Below are positions 10,816-21,829 of a stretch of 64,000 bases of DNA, piece after piece. Every line of letters begins with the position of its first letter. The first letter of the stretch is position 1. The position numbers were made by a program, and so were the translations under genes. The notes under the pieces were generated by a model that worked only from the letters and a program-made list of their open reading frames with translations, had not been told where the DNA came from and searched no databases. Source of the DNA: Rhyacichthys aspro. Taxonomy: Eukaryota > Chordata > Actinopteri > Gobiiformes > Rhyacichthyidae. The stretch covers positions 16,073,422-16,137,421 of the forward strand of contig CM072158.1 of NCBI GenBank assembly GCA_036850595.1. Direction: 5' to 3'.

Positions 10816-11580
10816 ATGAATGTGTGATGTCATTGAGCCATTTACTTTTGTTTTGTGACATCATGTGATGTCACTGTGTCATTAACCAAAGGGATGTCGT
10901 TGCTCCATTCTCTTATGCCACTGTGGCATTATGTAGAGGGATTTTCCATTATATGGTGTCATAATGACAGAGTGACATCACATATGTAGATGACACAGTG
11001 ACATCAGACAATGGAACACTGACATCACATGATGGAAAAGGACAGCCCACATGTAAATGTCACATAATGGAATAATGACATCACATGATGGAACAGAAAC
11101 ATCATGTGATGTCATTATTCATCAAAGTAACCCCTGCGGCAAAGTTTTGCATTTCCTTGGACATTTTTGAAATTCAGAAACAAATGGATTCATGGAAACA
11201 AAAGAATTCTGATAAAAAGTGCTGAATTTCACTTTAGAATTTTTTTTTTTTTTTTAACCCACTTGAGATTTTTTCATCTATTTAAAAAAAAGGAAAAAAT
11301 GCAATATTGTAAAACGAGAATTTTTTTTTTTTTCCTCCACAAAACTCCATCACTGCTGAAAGTGAGACATATGTATGAGAAGACAGAATGTTTGACGGAA
11401 ACAGCATTCATATGTAGCACTATATCAAAAGAACACCAAATGGCAAAAAATGACACATAAAAACACTATGACACCGTATAATGGATAAATCCTCCTACAT
11501 AAAGGCACAGTGACATCACAAAAAACTAAGATCAGACAATGGAACAATGGCATCACATCATGGAACAACGACATCCTCTC
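10816..11580. repeat. Degenerate repeat region rich in TGACATCA octamers
   Basis: Imperfect short units of the kind TGACATCACATGATGGAAC recur here. Exact TGACATCA starts at 10856, 10973, 10999, 11020, 11076 and 11511; its reverse complement TGATGTCA starts at 10825, 10866 and 11107. ATGGAA-type strings follow most copies. The stretch at about 11160-11460 between the two clusters is different, with two long T runs. The octamer differs from the cAMP-response palindrome TGACGTCA by one CpG-to-CpA (or TpG) change. Whether it is a decayed minisatellite or a set of binding sites is open. Confidence 0.55.
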
Positions 11581-12061
11581 CATAGTTTTCAAATCTTTAT
11601 AAATTCAGCGAGTTGATGAACTAAAGAAAGTGTTCTTTCTCAGCCTCTTGCGGGCATCTGAAAATCATTTCACATAAACACTCTTAGAAGGGATCATTAA
11701 GCACACGATGCAGAGGTCACAAGGACGACTTATTGATTTTGCCACGATACAAAACAGTTCAGACGCAGCGGCACTGGGAAAGACCTTCAAAAGCGACCCA
11801 AGCGAGAAACAACATCATCTAAAGAAAAGTCGAAGAGTCTTCTGAACAAAATAATGTTAAGGTTGCTGCTGAGGGTTCAGACGACTTGGAGAATGGAACA
11901 ACATTAATGATACTCACTGACCCTTCTATAAGAGACATCACCAAAAGATTTGTACCAGTGCGAAAAAATCTGTGCTATTGTCCATTCATTTATAAGAGTA
12001 TGAAGGTTAAAAGGCACTAAAAGTTAAAAGTAAAAAGTGGAATCTAATTCTACTAAAGCAT
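11581..12061. other. Gene-free sequence
   Basis: Unique-looking DNA, slightly GC-richer at 11640-11900. No frame, repeat or RNA feature was recognised. Confidence 0.5.
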
Positions 12062-12241
12062 GCCAGCTCCTGTCGTTAACTATTAGCAGATGGAGTAAGA
12101 ATGTTAAGAAACTATAACCTTCACATAATTTTGCTTGGCCCTCTAATTGTGTGTGTGCCATTACTCTTTTTTTGTAAATTGCTTGTGCTGTTTTGCAGCT
12201 TTAACTATGTGTACTCTAATCTCTTCAGACAGATCTCGGTC
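12062..12241 (+). repeat. Family 5 interspersed repeat, copy a
   Basis: Aligns by eye with 33366-33575. Shared order: CTATTAGCA(G/A)A(T/C)GGAG(T/C)AAGA, an A-rich step, CTATA(A/G)CCTTCA, a T-rich part with GTGTGTG, TTTTGCAGCTTTA(A/G)C, ATGTGTA and a TCTC-rich end. The frame at 12101-12301 plus is incidental. Class unknown. Confidence 0.5.
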
Positions 12242-12667
12242 TTTAATGAGGAAGCACAGGTCTTACAACCATCTGTGCATGTGCTGTTCTGTATAACATA
12301 GTCCTAAGCATCCACTAAGGCAAAGGGAAGTAACACAAACCAAGATGTAAAATGGTTAGCTAAAATTCTCTATTTAAGGAAAGTGGAATAGTGTATAAAA
12401 GACTAGTGCGAATTCACAACAAACGGCACAAACACGTGCTACTTAACCAAGGAACTAAATCACTGCTCAGACTAAACAAGGCAAAAATACACCAAAAGTA
12501 GCATCTCTAAACTAATGTGAGTCTAAACAAGGAAAATCTTAAACTAAACTAACTAAAGGCCAGTAAACAAACGCAAAGTTAAACCAAGTCACAAAACAAG
12601 TGTCTCAAAAAGAGGAGCAAAGTCACAAAACTAGAGCTTTTCTAAAGTGACTTAAAAGACACAGTCA
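12242..12667. other. Gene-free A-rich sequence
   Basis: Rich in AAACTAA-type strings at about 12440-12600, forming no exact tandem array. No gene seen. Confidence 0.45.
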
Positions 12668-12830
12668 GCTCGTTTACATGCTAAAAATCAGATGATTATT
12701 ATTATCACCAGATTTCTGGAGGTATCAGATTATTCAAGTGATCATGTAAACAGCATAATCTGATTTACTTTATCTGATAACAGCAATTATCTGATTGAGA
12801 GAAATTAGATTAACACACATAGATTTCTCC
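12668..12830. mobile_element. Possible short inverted-repeat element
   Basis: CGTTTACATG near 12671 is matched by CATGTAAAC near 12745, and ATCAGAT/ATCTGATT strings recur in both orientations (ATCAGATGATT, ATCAGATTATT, AATCTGATTTA, ATCTGATAA, ATCTGATTG). This resembles fish inverted-repeat elements that begin GTTTACATG. No target duplication could be fixed. Confidence 0.3.
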
Positions 12831-12879
12831 CCATGTTGATGGTTTGAAGTTTAGCTCTCTATTAATCTGTAAAAAAAAG

Positions 12880-13050
12880 CCCCAAAATAAAACAAGAAAA
12901 ACAAACAAACAAAAAAACACATTTAGATTTGGTTTCCATCAAATTCTTTAAAACTCTTGGATGTAATTTTGAAATGATTACAAAAATTACCCATATTGAT
13001 AAGTCACTGAACTATACAAAGGTTTTTGTTTTGTTTTGTTTTGTTTTTAA
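12880..13050. repeat. Simple repeats (AAAC)n and (TTTTG)n
   Basis: An AAAC-rich tract lies at about 12893-12920 and a TTTTG tract at 13024-13048 (about five units). Ordinary low-complexity DNA. Confidence 0.75.
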
Positions 13051-13429
13051 ATCAGCCATAAACAATGTAAAATGATGAGTTACTCCAACAATGACCATAA
13101 CAGCTTTACATTTTGGCAGCTCAGACAAAACCTAACATTTACTAAATATTTTGGGTGAATAAGTGCTTTTTGCAAACACGGTAAAGGGTTTTGATGCACC
13201 ATTTAACTCTAGAATAGTCTAGAACTGTTTCTCTGTAACTTTTTTTCCACTGAAAACTCAAAGATCCCTAAAGCGAGCAGCAGGGGGCAGTGTTTGGACA
13301 CACAAACGCTAACCACCACTCTCCAAAGCCACATACATTCCACCTTCCATCATTGTTGTGACCAGATCCAATGATTCAATCCTACCTCCTATTAACATTC
13401 CCCGCCAACACATTATTTTGATTCCTGTT

Positions 13430-14040
13430 GTCACGTTACGTACGGCCATTAATGCACGACCACTCAGTTTTGGACTTGAATCTGATTTATTTAGTCTTTA
13501 AAAGGACGGTAGAAGAAAGGGGCCGCTGTGATTAGAATGCAGCACATATTATTCCACAGTTCCCTGGGACAATTCCTCTTGAATGAAATTACACTCCGAA
13601 GATGTGTCATTGAGCTCAGGGTCCCACTAGAGACCTCTTAAGGACTGAACGAGCCACTGATTTGGTGATTAAATCATTCGAAGCAGGACGCCACGGGAAT
13701 TGTGCCACATATATTCTGCAGTTTGGAGCCGAACAAAAGCAGACATTTAAACCGGCTGCTCTAAAAATCTCACTCATTCCTCGCTAATTCCTCACACTCC
13801 ACTTTCCACTGGTGACCATCTGCAGCTAGTCGAAAAATATCTTCGCTAATTGTTGGCTTCGGAGAGAGTCTTGTCTTGTCTAGTTTGGCCTTGTTGCCTT
13901 TTTGTATTTGCACGATAGCGTTGTGTGAGTTCAAATCTCGGCATGCGCGCCCGGCAGAGCTTGTTAGAGCAAGTCTGTGACCGATCAAACGGCATGTGAA
14001 GCCTCACGGTCCCTTTGCTTTCTTGGCTTTTTCCACACAA
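13430..14040. promoter_or_regulatory. Candidate conserved noncoding block
   Basis: Repeat-free, moderate GC with CpG sites (for example CATGCGCGCCCGG near 13943), ending at a T16 run (14045-14060). Two overlapping minus-strand frames (13770-13988 and 13846-14040) lack any recognisable domain. The homeodomain-type string GCTAATT occurs near 13783 and 13846. Function is inference from composition only. Confidence 0.25.
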
Positions 14041-14060
14041 ATGCTTTTTTTTTTTTTTTT

Positions 14061-14517
14061 AACGCTCACTGACTTTTTGTAACCCCTGCTTCCTTGTTTT
14101 CCGCCGGTTATGGACACGGCTTTAATCTTCATACTTCGGTTCTGGCATGAAGTGTAGATGAAAGAAGATATAAAGCAGTGAAGGTGGTTGGAGGAGTTAT
14201 ATTTGGTGCCAAAGTAAACGTTGTGATAAAAATAAATAAATAAAAAGTAAAAGTAGAAGTGGTCATCTAAACTTTTACTACTTAAGTACTACATTGTAAT
14301 GTTGCACAAAAAGAGCTGGCCAGTTAATGAAAATGTCCGCCTTAAAAAAAAAAAAAAAGCACAATAGACAATATCAATATAAGAAACAAGTCTATTTAAA
14401 ACTGTTACAAACAAATCACTGTGCAATGGAAATAGGTCTGGAATCCCATTCATTCACAGCGATTTTCTCTAGGTATAAATCCTATAGTGATCAATCCTAA
14501 CTGTTCATTTAAAATAG
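14061..14517. other. Gene-free sequence
   Basis: AT-rich DNA with an (AATA)n tract near 14230-14245 and an A14 run near 14345. No gene or recognised repeat. Confidence 0.5.
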
Positions 14518-14670
14518 GTTTTTCTGATTGGTTGCATGTCTGTCCATTTCCAACAAGAGGCAGTTTATTCTGCATCCGTTGGACTTGGAAATCAACTTGA
14601 ATCAAATCAACTTCTACTCTTCAGAGACCTGACTAATTCTTTTTATAGAGTAAAGAAAATAGGATGGCTT
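14518..14670 (+). repeat. Family 2 interspersed repeat copy
   Basis: Has the family order CTGATTGGTTGCATGTCTGTCCA, here split by small changes, then AAGAGGCAGTTTATTCTGC, ATCCGTTGGACTTGGAAATC, GAGACCTGACTAATTC, TTTTTATAGAGTA and ATAGGATGGCT. It ends before the GGCCAGG motif seen in the 8950 and 40070 copies. Confidence 0.6.
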
Positions 14671-16829
14671 CTTGTTTGAAATATATGAGCAATTACAGAC
14701 ATACTGGGTGCACTGAGCAGAAATATAGAAGGAGAAATAAAAGAAAGAAAAAAAGAAAAAGTAACTTCTTCTTCTAAAAGCTACTCAAGCCAAACAAAAG
14801 GTATGGTACAGCTAAGCTCTTTTGGATCTTTCTCCTGATTTCATTTGGAGGTACTTTTGTTCACTGGAAGAATATCATGCCAGTGACCTAGTACAACCTC
14901 TGCATGGGCCTCAAGTCTGGACAAAGCCTGCAGATGCTCTGGAGAAACACCAAAGAGCTGATACATAAAGCACGTTACACAAACTCAGAGTTGTGATGCA
15001 CAATGATGATTATCAACTTTCTTTAAACCCTTAAGAGCCAACATGGAGCGTTCAACATGGACGACAAGGGGGCTGGGCTACTTCTGCTGAGAAACAGGAA
15101 GCAACATGGTCAAAGTAGCCAGGAGAAAGTAAAAGTGAAAGTTGTTACAGTTTGGTTTTGCGGTAGTGTCAGGATATAAGATGTAATATCCAGTTCAGTG
15201 CTTATTTTCGATCGTCTATTGCACAATATGATGCAAAATAGCCTCCATCACTACGATTAGCTGTTAAGAAAGAGCCTGAGCAGAATACGGAGCAGATTGG
15301 ACAATCCCAGACTGACTTTCTCTGTATGTAATACAATGAGAAAGCTGTGTAGCTGGCCAGGCTACAATAAAGTTACCTGAACCTGGACTTTGCTGTAGGA
15401 GAAGTGCGCCAAAGGGATATGTTGCATCTACTTAAACAAAAAAACACATATAAATATTGGAGCATTAGCCACTGTTGCTGGTGCCTTCGTGCTATGAATA
15501 CATAGATTTACAGCACAATGTCATACCCGCTCCAACACAGATCCTATAGACCGTCTAATGAATGAATACAGCCAGTGGAGTCTATAAAGGCAAAGGACAA
15601 TTTTTACGTATCTGCCTCTGCAAAGCCACATCTGTTTTCTCAGTTCTTCTTTATGTCTTGCCACCTCAAACAGCCTTGATTAGACCTTTACTTTATATAG
15701 GTGCACCAACGTCTGCTTGTTGTCCACATCACCCACTGAGATAAGAAGGTACTGGCTCCACATCGTCACTGTGGGGGCACTACCGGTACGGTTTCAGCAG
15801 AACAGCATGAAATAAAGGGGTTAAGGTCAGAATTATTTAAACCAGTGTAACATCAAACATTTCGCCATCCTTTAAATCATGTCCAGCTCACTACCAGTTA
15901 GTTAGAACTGGGAAAGCTCCTCGGAAGAGTTCACGTTACAATAGTAATAGTAATAGTACAGTAACACTTTTTAAACTCTAAGGCCATTTTCATTCCTCAA
16001 ATCTGGAGAGTCCGGGCCAAAGTTAATATTTTTGTAACATTGCATTCGTTTGCGTCACTTGAGCTGGATTCTGAACCCCACTGAAAGACTTTCCCCATGT
16101 CTTAAATCATGTCGTCATCAGCTGTAGAAGTCGTGTCCTCCACTATCAAGAGAAGAGCATCCGTCTGTTCTGATTGTGTCGTCATTTTAGAATCTCGTCT
16201 TTAATCAAAAAACATGCTCATGTGGAAGAACAACAGGGGTGAGCACTGGCTTGAATGAGACAAATGCACCTTGTAGGAAAGAAACAGTATCAACGTCACA
16301 AAATAAACGGCAACAGAAGAGCTATATTGAGTGGTTGGCCCTTGATTTGTCATATTTCCCTATGAAAGCCTGTTTTTTCATACCACTGGGCCATGTCATT
16401 CCCTGATCTGAGTCAGTAACCTATTTGCATCAAAATTCTGTTTGTGCACGCTCAGAACCTTTTGCACACGGCACAGTCCTAGTATTGTACGGCAACACCA
16501 CTTGGACAAACAGTATTTAATATTCAGTTGATCTATTTTAAACTTACAATATTAAAACTTTATCATTCAAATGACATGACATGTTTACGCTGCTAAAGAA
16601 ACGGACAAAATAAAACAATAAAGATTCAAGACTAATATAACTGTCCTGACATTTCATTTGATGATTGCAGCACATTCACATTTTTACATTACTTTTCTTT
16701 AAGTGACAGAAATTGGAGAGTGACAGGCCAAACTGAGGTTGCAAGGTGCATAAAAAACATATACTGACTTAGCATTTTGTGTTATTTTTCATTAGGAGTC
16801 AGTTGGAGCCAGGATTCATGGAACAAACC
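14671..16829. other. Gene-free sequence
   Basis: No gene is supported. A weak trace of family 2 (AGCTGGCCAGGCTACA) occurs near 15350. A short AGTAATAGTAATAGTA tract lies near 15944. The 60-codon frame at 15562-15744 plus has no motif. The rest looks unique. Confidence 0.5.
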
Positions 16830-17360
16830 CTAACGTCCAATAACATTCCACTTTTCTGCTAACCTACTCCACTCTCCTTCAGAACTCCAACACTTGAAGC
16901 GGCTCGTTCTATCAGCCATCTTGCATCTACATCCCTGCCATCCCATCATGCTCTGCTCCACGCTCACTTCCCCCATCAATTCAAAGCTGCCCATGTAGAA
17001 AAGTCTCCTGATAGAGGCGACTTGTGGGGTGACTTCTGCTTTATTAGTCCCTCGTCTAAGGAGCATAAATCAAAAGAAGTCTCCATTGTCCTCATCTTCA
17101 CGCTCCTGTTTCATCTTTTTTTCCATATATTTGATCACATTCAGGCTTATTATTTTAATCCCTACACCCTCCTCACTGTTCTTTTCATCACGATTCTCCC
17201 GCGCCTCTGTCTGATTAGAAAATCTGATCTTACATCCTACACAATCATCCCTCCACACAAAATAAAAGAGTCTCTAACAGTGAAGCCTGCTGGATAAGTG
17301 CACCGGGCCGCCACGACGTGCACTTAGACTTGTAATTATGCATCGGACAGTAATAATTTA
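16830..17360. promoter_or_regulatory. Candidate conserved noncoding block
   Basis: A repeat-free, moderately GC-rich stretch. Frames in several phases are open at once (16830-17066 minus, 17022-17297 plus, 17029-17214 plus, 17070-17258 minus), which argues against any one of them being a real exon. Pyrimidine-rich over 17060-17290. No splice-flanked exon could be defined. Confidence 0.2.
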
Positions 17361-18974
17361 CTGTTTGAGAGCAGTGAGGATCACAGGGGTCATATGAAGT
17401 GTCTTAAGAAGAGTAATGCAGCACACAGAGCATAGAGGGATCCACAACTCTTCACAGCACGGCTTTCTGTAGATAAAGAAAAGGAACCATACATTTAAAC
17501 AGGCTTCTTTTATTATATTCCAGACATATTTTCAGTTTTACACATAGAAATGTCCACCTATTTCGTAATGATATTCTATTTACATAACATTAAACTAAAA
17601 AAGTGATTGAAACTTGGCCTTGCTGTCACTGTTTAGACTAAAAAATAACTAAAAAATGTTGTAATATTATCCCTTGGGGGTCCCTTCATTTTGTGCTCCA
17701 CTTGAGTCACAACAAAACACTCTTAAAGATTGCCGTAGATATTTGTCAACATATTCCTTCCAATTATTTTTTTGAATGTATGCCATAATAAACTTCAGTC
17801 CTTATCATACATAACAACGGTTTCTGTAATTCCATCATTTATTTAATATATAACTACATTTTACTTGGTTTAGCTCACCTCAGGGCCTCAAACGGCACAT
17901 AAACACAGAACTGTAGTCATAATCTGTTCTTGGCTTTGTTTATAAAACCGCAGCCAATGTTCACATCAAAATTACGCCCTTGGTTCTTCATTCTAAAAAA
18001 AAAAAACTATTTTAATCAATTACATGTTTACAATGCCTTGTATGCTATTGTTTTCTGTTTTGGTCTAAATTGGACAAATATTAAATCAAAAATAAAATCA
18101 AGAATTTATTCATGTAGCAGTGTGTGAAAAGAGTGATGAGAAAGATAAAGGTAAAAGTACGTAGCACACTGAGCGCCACACAAGATACTTCCCTGTCTAC
18201 AAAGCTATTGTTTCACAGAGCTTAGGGGCATTTTGGTCCATGCTTGTAAACAGACTGTCAGTGTTCTCCTCTTCTTCTGACTGACTCAGCCAACCTTGTT
18301 TACCTCCTTTGGAGCCGACCGAGAATCCTATTTGCACTATGTTATGTATTGTTCTGTTGGGAAAAAAAACCCTCATTCTCCACATCACAAGAATCTCTGC
18401 TGCATCTACTCTTCGATAATATAGATTCAAAGAAAAAATGCCAACACAAAGTCCAACACAAAAAGCAAGGAATGATGAGGCCCATTTGGTTTGTACAATC
18501 AGTTTCACTTGTACAGTAAAGGGTAAAGTAACTAGCATTGCATTATGTCTAGATTTTAACAATAGAAGAAGGATGATTGAAAAAGTTCATCCAAAGGGTC
18601 CTTAGCTTAAGTCTGCAATGTCCCAGAAAGCAACAATCACAAAAGAGCACTCAAACAGAAAAGAGTATATATGGAACATGAAAGTTTGGAGCCGTTACAA
18701 AAGGCAGCCAATAAAGACACAATATGGTGCAAGACATATATTGGTTCTAAGCTGCTTTCTGGTGTCAAAAGTTGGAAAGAGTATATAAACACAAACATAA
18801 ACTCAGAAATGTTAGACTTTCGAAGTAGTCACAATTCTACTATATTTTGTAGCCTACTGTGTTTAATATTATATTATTGTTATATCTAATTTCCGTGTCC
18901 TAAATCAGTCCATGGTCACTTAAAAATCTAGTTTAGGGTTATTCCATTTTGAATTTGTGTTCGAATGTCTAGTG
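17361..18974. other. Gene-free sequence
   Basis: AT-rich unique DNA. The 121-codon minus-strand frame at 18197-18562 has one hydrophobic patch but no family resemblance and no supporting features, so it is not called as a gene. Confidence 0.5.
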
Positions 18975-19253
18975 CAGTGGTTCTCAAACTGTGGTACAGC
19001 TCTGGCTCTCTGTGGTGGTACAAAGAAAAAAAGAAGGACTATTGATATCTGCTAATTTTCTGTAATACACTTTACTGTACCACTAAATGTATGGACTCTT
19101 AAAAAGCTGTGGGATTTAAAATGTGATTTTAAAAAAGCAGCACAGCAAACAAAATTTATTTCACAACATTTGTATAAGTAATAGGTATGTGGTCCTTGGA
19201 ATAAAAAATATCTTTTGGGATGGCACTTGATGTAAAGCGTCTGAGAAACACTG
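18975..19253 (+). mobile_element. Short non-autonomous hAT element
   Basis: The left end CAGTGGTTCTCAAAC pairs with the right end GTCTGAGAAACACTG as an imperfect inverted repeat of about 15 bp. Flanks carry an 8-bp target duplication with one mismatch, GTCTAGTG (18967-18974) and GTCTAGAG (19254-19261). End sequence and an 8-bp duplication are typical of hAT elements. At 279 bp it has no transposase. It is related to 54791-55263, sharing TGTGG and GGT..GTGGT..TTGGAA near the right end. Confidence 0.75.
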
Positions 19254-19269
19254 GTCTAGAGGAGACCTA

Positions 19270-19635
19270 TGTAGTGCATGCAAACGTTCCTCACTATTCA
19301 TCATGAAAAGTAAATCTGTAAATCTGTAAAATGCACTACCTCTCGCCATGTAAAAAGTTTTTTCCCACAAGCTGTGATGACTTTCAATAATGCACTTTGA
19401 ACTGACATGCACCTTTCTTTGTTTTAATCTTTTATTGCTGCATTTATTGGTATTTATTCATACCTGTGTCTTATGTTTTTAGTATTTACTTGTTTTATGT
19501 GTCCATGTTTTAACCCTGTTTTTTATGTTTTGTCTATTAACTTTGACAGTGCACTTGAGCTCATGCAACTGTTTTCCAATGTGGTCTCTTTTACTGCAAA
19601 TGGCAAACAAACTGAACTGAACTGAACTGAAGTAG
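19270..19635 (+). mobile_element. 3' end of a LINE-like retrotransposon with an (ACTGA)n tail
   Basis: CCCACAAGCTGTGATGACTTTC near 19364, followed by a TGCAC-rich, T-rich untranslated part and a tail of repeated ACTGA units (about 19613-19633), matches the arrangement at the 3' end of several fish non-LTR retrotransposons, where the last coding residues precede a T-rich region and a short tandem tail. It is heavily 5'-truncated; no reverse transcriptase is present. The minus-strand frame 19161-19412 is incidental. Confidence 0.5.
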
Positions 19636-19717
19636 TGAACAGCGATGGTCACCAGATGCATAATAGACCACAATGCTTTGTGTCATTTGTTGTTGAACAG
19701 CACGTCTTCATTTGCTG

Positions 19718-19846
19718 GTGACTAGATAGACAGGTAACAGGATGAGAGATTAGAATGACACTGGGCAAATGACCCGAGCTGGAATTGAACCCAGGTCGGC
19801 CAAGTGTGCGATATGCGCTCTACCAGGTGAGCCAATGAGGAGCCCC
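19718..19846 (-). repeat. tRNA-derived SINE
   Basis: On the minus strand it starts with a tRNA-like head: A-box-type TGGCTCACCTGGTAGAGCGC (19834 down to 19815) and B-box-type GGTTCAATTCC (19791 down to 19781), followed by GTCATTTGCCCAGTGTCATTC and CCTGTTACCTGTCTATCTAG. The tail matches the truncated copy at 2833-2922. The tRNA part does not fold into a full gene and continues into SINE body, so it is not a functional tRNA. Probable class: fish tRNA-head SINE ending in TGTCTATCTACTGTC. Confidence 0.7.
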
Positions 19847-20619
19847 GGCACAGTGTCTTTTCATAGAACTGAGTGAAACAAGCTATAAAGACATGGGCTT
19901 GACCAATAGAGTGGTCACATTATGTTTGCAAATTGGTTAGTCACCACAGCATGACATTTGTATTATTATGTCTAACAGTCTAACTGAAGAGAAAAAGAGT
20001 TGCAATAATCCAGACATGTGCACTGCTCCGATTTGACATAAGCCTGAACTTGAGATGTTGTGGCTGCATTCAAGAATTTCAGAGCACAGATAGATTTACA
20101 CTGCACCCTTCACCTCCACTGGTTTCAAAAGCTTCTCTGGTGACACAGACAGAGTTTAAGGAGCAACGTGTTTACTGCTGCTGTAAACCTGGCCCTGGCG
20201 CTTTCTATTAAGATCCAAAACCTAGAGCAACTCATAAGGCACCTTTGAGTGGATTTCACTTTTGTCTAATTGGAGCTGGATTTGATCTCTGGATTGAGTA
20301 CAGTGTACAATAGTAGAATCAGAGGAAAAGACTGGATTAAACTAATCATTATCATTACGTATTCAGGTGAATCAGATACAGGCTGATGGAAAATATGTTA
20401 CACTAATGCAAAAATGGATTAAAATGCTAATATTTTTTCTGCCTTTTTCTATTTAAATTGGCTCTAATTCCTCTTAACCAGAGCTACGTATTTGATAATG
20501 ATCTGTAATTGTTTACACGCAACTGACATTTGACATTTTAAAGTACATTGAGCACTATAGTCATCTATACTCGGTACTCAAACTCAGTAGCGTCTAATAC
20601 ATCTCTTTTAAAGACATAC
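19847..20619. other. Gene-free sequence
   Basis: Unique-looking DNA with a slightly GC-richer patch at 20100-20230. No gene or repeat was recognised. Confidence 0.5.
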
Positions 20620-20790
20620 AATTACAGAAAAGCTTTTTTTTTATTTTTATTTTTTATAAATCATAAATGTTTTTTATCTTTTATTCTTTTATTTGTTTTT
20701 TGCTGTCTAATTTTATCCTGTTGTTTTTTCTTGTCTTCTGCGGGTGTTATAATTCTAAGTGCTATATAAATAAAGTTATTGTTGATGATT
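20620..20790 (+). mobile_element. 3' tail fragment of an L2-type LINE
   Basis: A T-rich run is followed by GTGCTATATAAATAAAGTTA and ATT-rich simple sequence. The GTGCTATATAAATAAA ending followed by a short tandem tail is the usual 3' terminus of fish L2-type retrotransposons. No coding part remains. Confidence 0.5.
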
Positions 20791-21364
20791 TATTATGATT
20801 TTTTTTTAATTATTATTATATAGTTAGCTATGGAGTGAACAGGACTGATTATAAAAGTTAAAATAATTATAAACTTTATATATAAAAAAAAATCAGAAAA
20901 ATAACTTCCATTCCACTTTAAAAGCAGATCTTTTCAGTGTGCTGATGTTTTTCTCATGAAACTTCTCAAAAACAAATACAGTCTTTGTAGACATCTCAGG
21001 TTTACATAACTTATATGTTTTCAAAGAGGATTCCTACTGAGATTTTTGCAGGCGACACCTGTGCTGCTGATCAGTCAGAGCTAATATGTAAGAGAGAGCG
21101 ACCGGTGGGCCGAGAGCAACGGATTAACTTCACTTTGAAGAGGAGGGGGAAGTGCGCTCGGGGATTTGCACGGGGATATCTCTATTTCCACCATTAAGCT
21201 CTCAGTGAAGTGTCAAAAGAAAACTGTGTGACTTTGGGCTGAGTTGGTGACAAAGCAGTGTATATTCCCTCGGCACCCGGAACAAACAGAGTTGGGTGGA
21301 ATGATGTAAAATGACTGATACTTTGTCACAACGGCTCAAGGATAAGAAGTAAAAATTATCATCC
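20791..21364. other. Gene-free sequence
   Basis: AT-rich at the left; a GC-richer patch at about 21040-21180 contains a 60-codon plus-strand frame with no motif. No repeat was recognised. Confidence 0.45.
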
Positions 21365-21829
21365 TCATTTTTTAATTGAGTTACTAGTGGGAAGTCCAAA
21401 AATTAGGCATACACTCTTTACCACTATGCTATACAGTATTTTGCTAAAGGCTAAGATTATCACAATGTATAAAATAACCATGACATCCAGAAAGAACATG
21501 GCAGAGAGGCCAAACTCTACCCCAGTGAGGATGGATGAGTTGGCAGGGCAGACTGGCATCAACAACAGCCATACTGTTGCTATTATCACCATCAGAGCTA
21601 ATGATAACAAGAGGTATGTGATGTATTTTCCTCCATTCACAGAAGCCAAGCACAATACCGGTTCTGGCAGCCGACCGTAAACGGAAACTGTCTGATGTGT
21701 TCTCTTTAAAAATAACTTTGATGGTTGCTTCCTGGCCCAATCTAAAAAATAGCTGCCATAATTTAACATGTTAAAGTAGAACCTTTTAGTGGATCTATGA
21801 AAGTGGCCTAATTTATTCAAGAAAGACAC
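21365..21829 (-). other. Unassigned open frame with hydrophobic segments, possible decayed gene piece
   Basis: A 154-residue minus-strand frame is open from 21829 to a stop at 21365-21367. Its middle is strongly hydrophobic: segments at about residues 70-90 (YITYLLLSLALMVIIATVW) and 103-130 (GVEFGLSAMFFLDVMVILY and following) would span membranes, joined by a short loop with MPVCPANSS. The nucleotide sequence of residues 60-130 is GC-richer than its surroundings. Positions of W-L, the two prolines after it (W-L-x-x-x-P-x-x-P), and L-A-F further on resemble membrane helices 4-5 of class C receptors, but with few other matches and without neighbouring receptor segments, so this is only a guess. 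No signal peptide, promoter or splice context was found. It could equally be chance or a retained exon of an unknown membrane protein. Confidence 0.2.

Noticed and set aside
11167..11460. 97-codon plus-strand frame
   Set aside because: Two T runs generate poly-Phe stretches; it is AT-rich low-complexity DNA.
18197..18562. 121-codon minus-strand frame
   Set aside because: One hydrophobic patch only, no homology recognised, and no compositional difference from its surroundings.
19781..19834. A-box and B-box that could mark a tRNA gene
   Set aside because: The sequence continues into a SINE body, the arms do not form a full cloverleaf, and the tail matches another copy at 2833.
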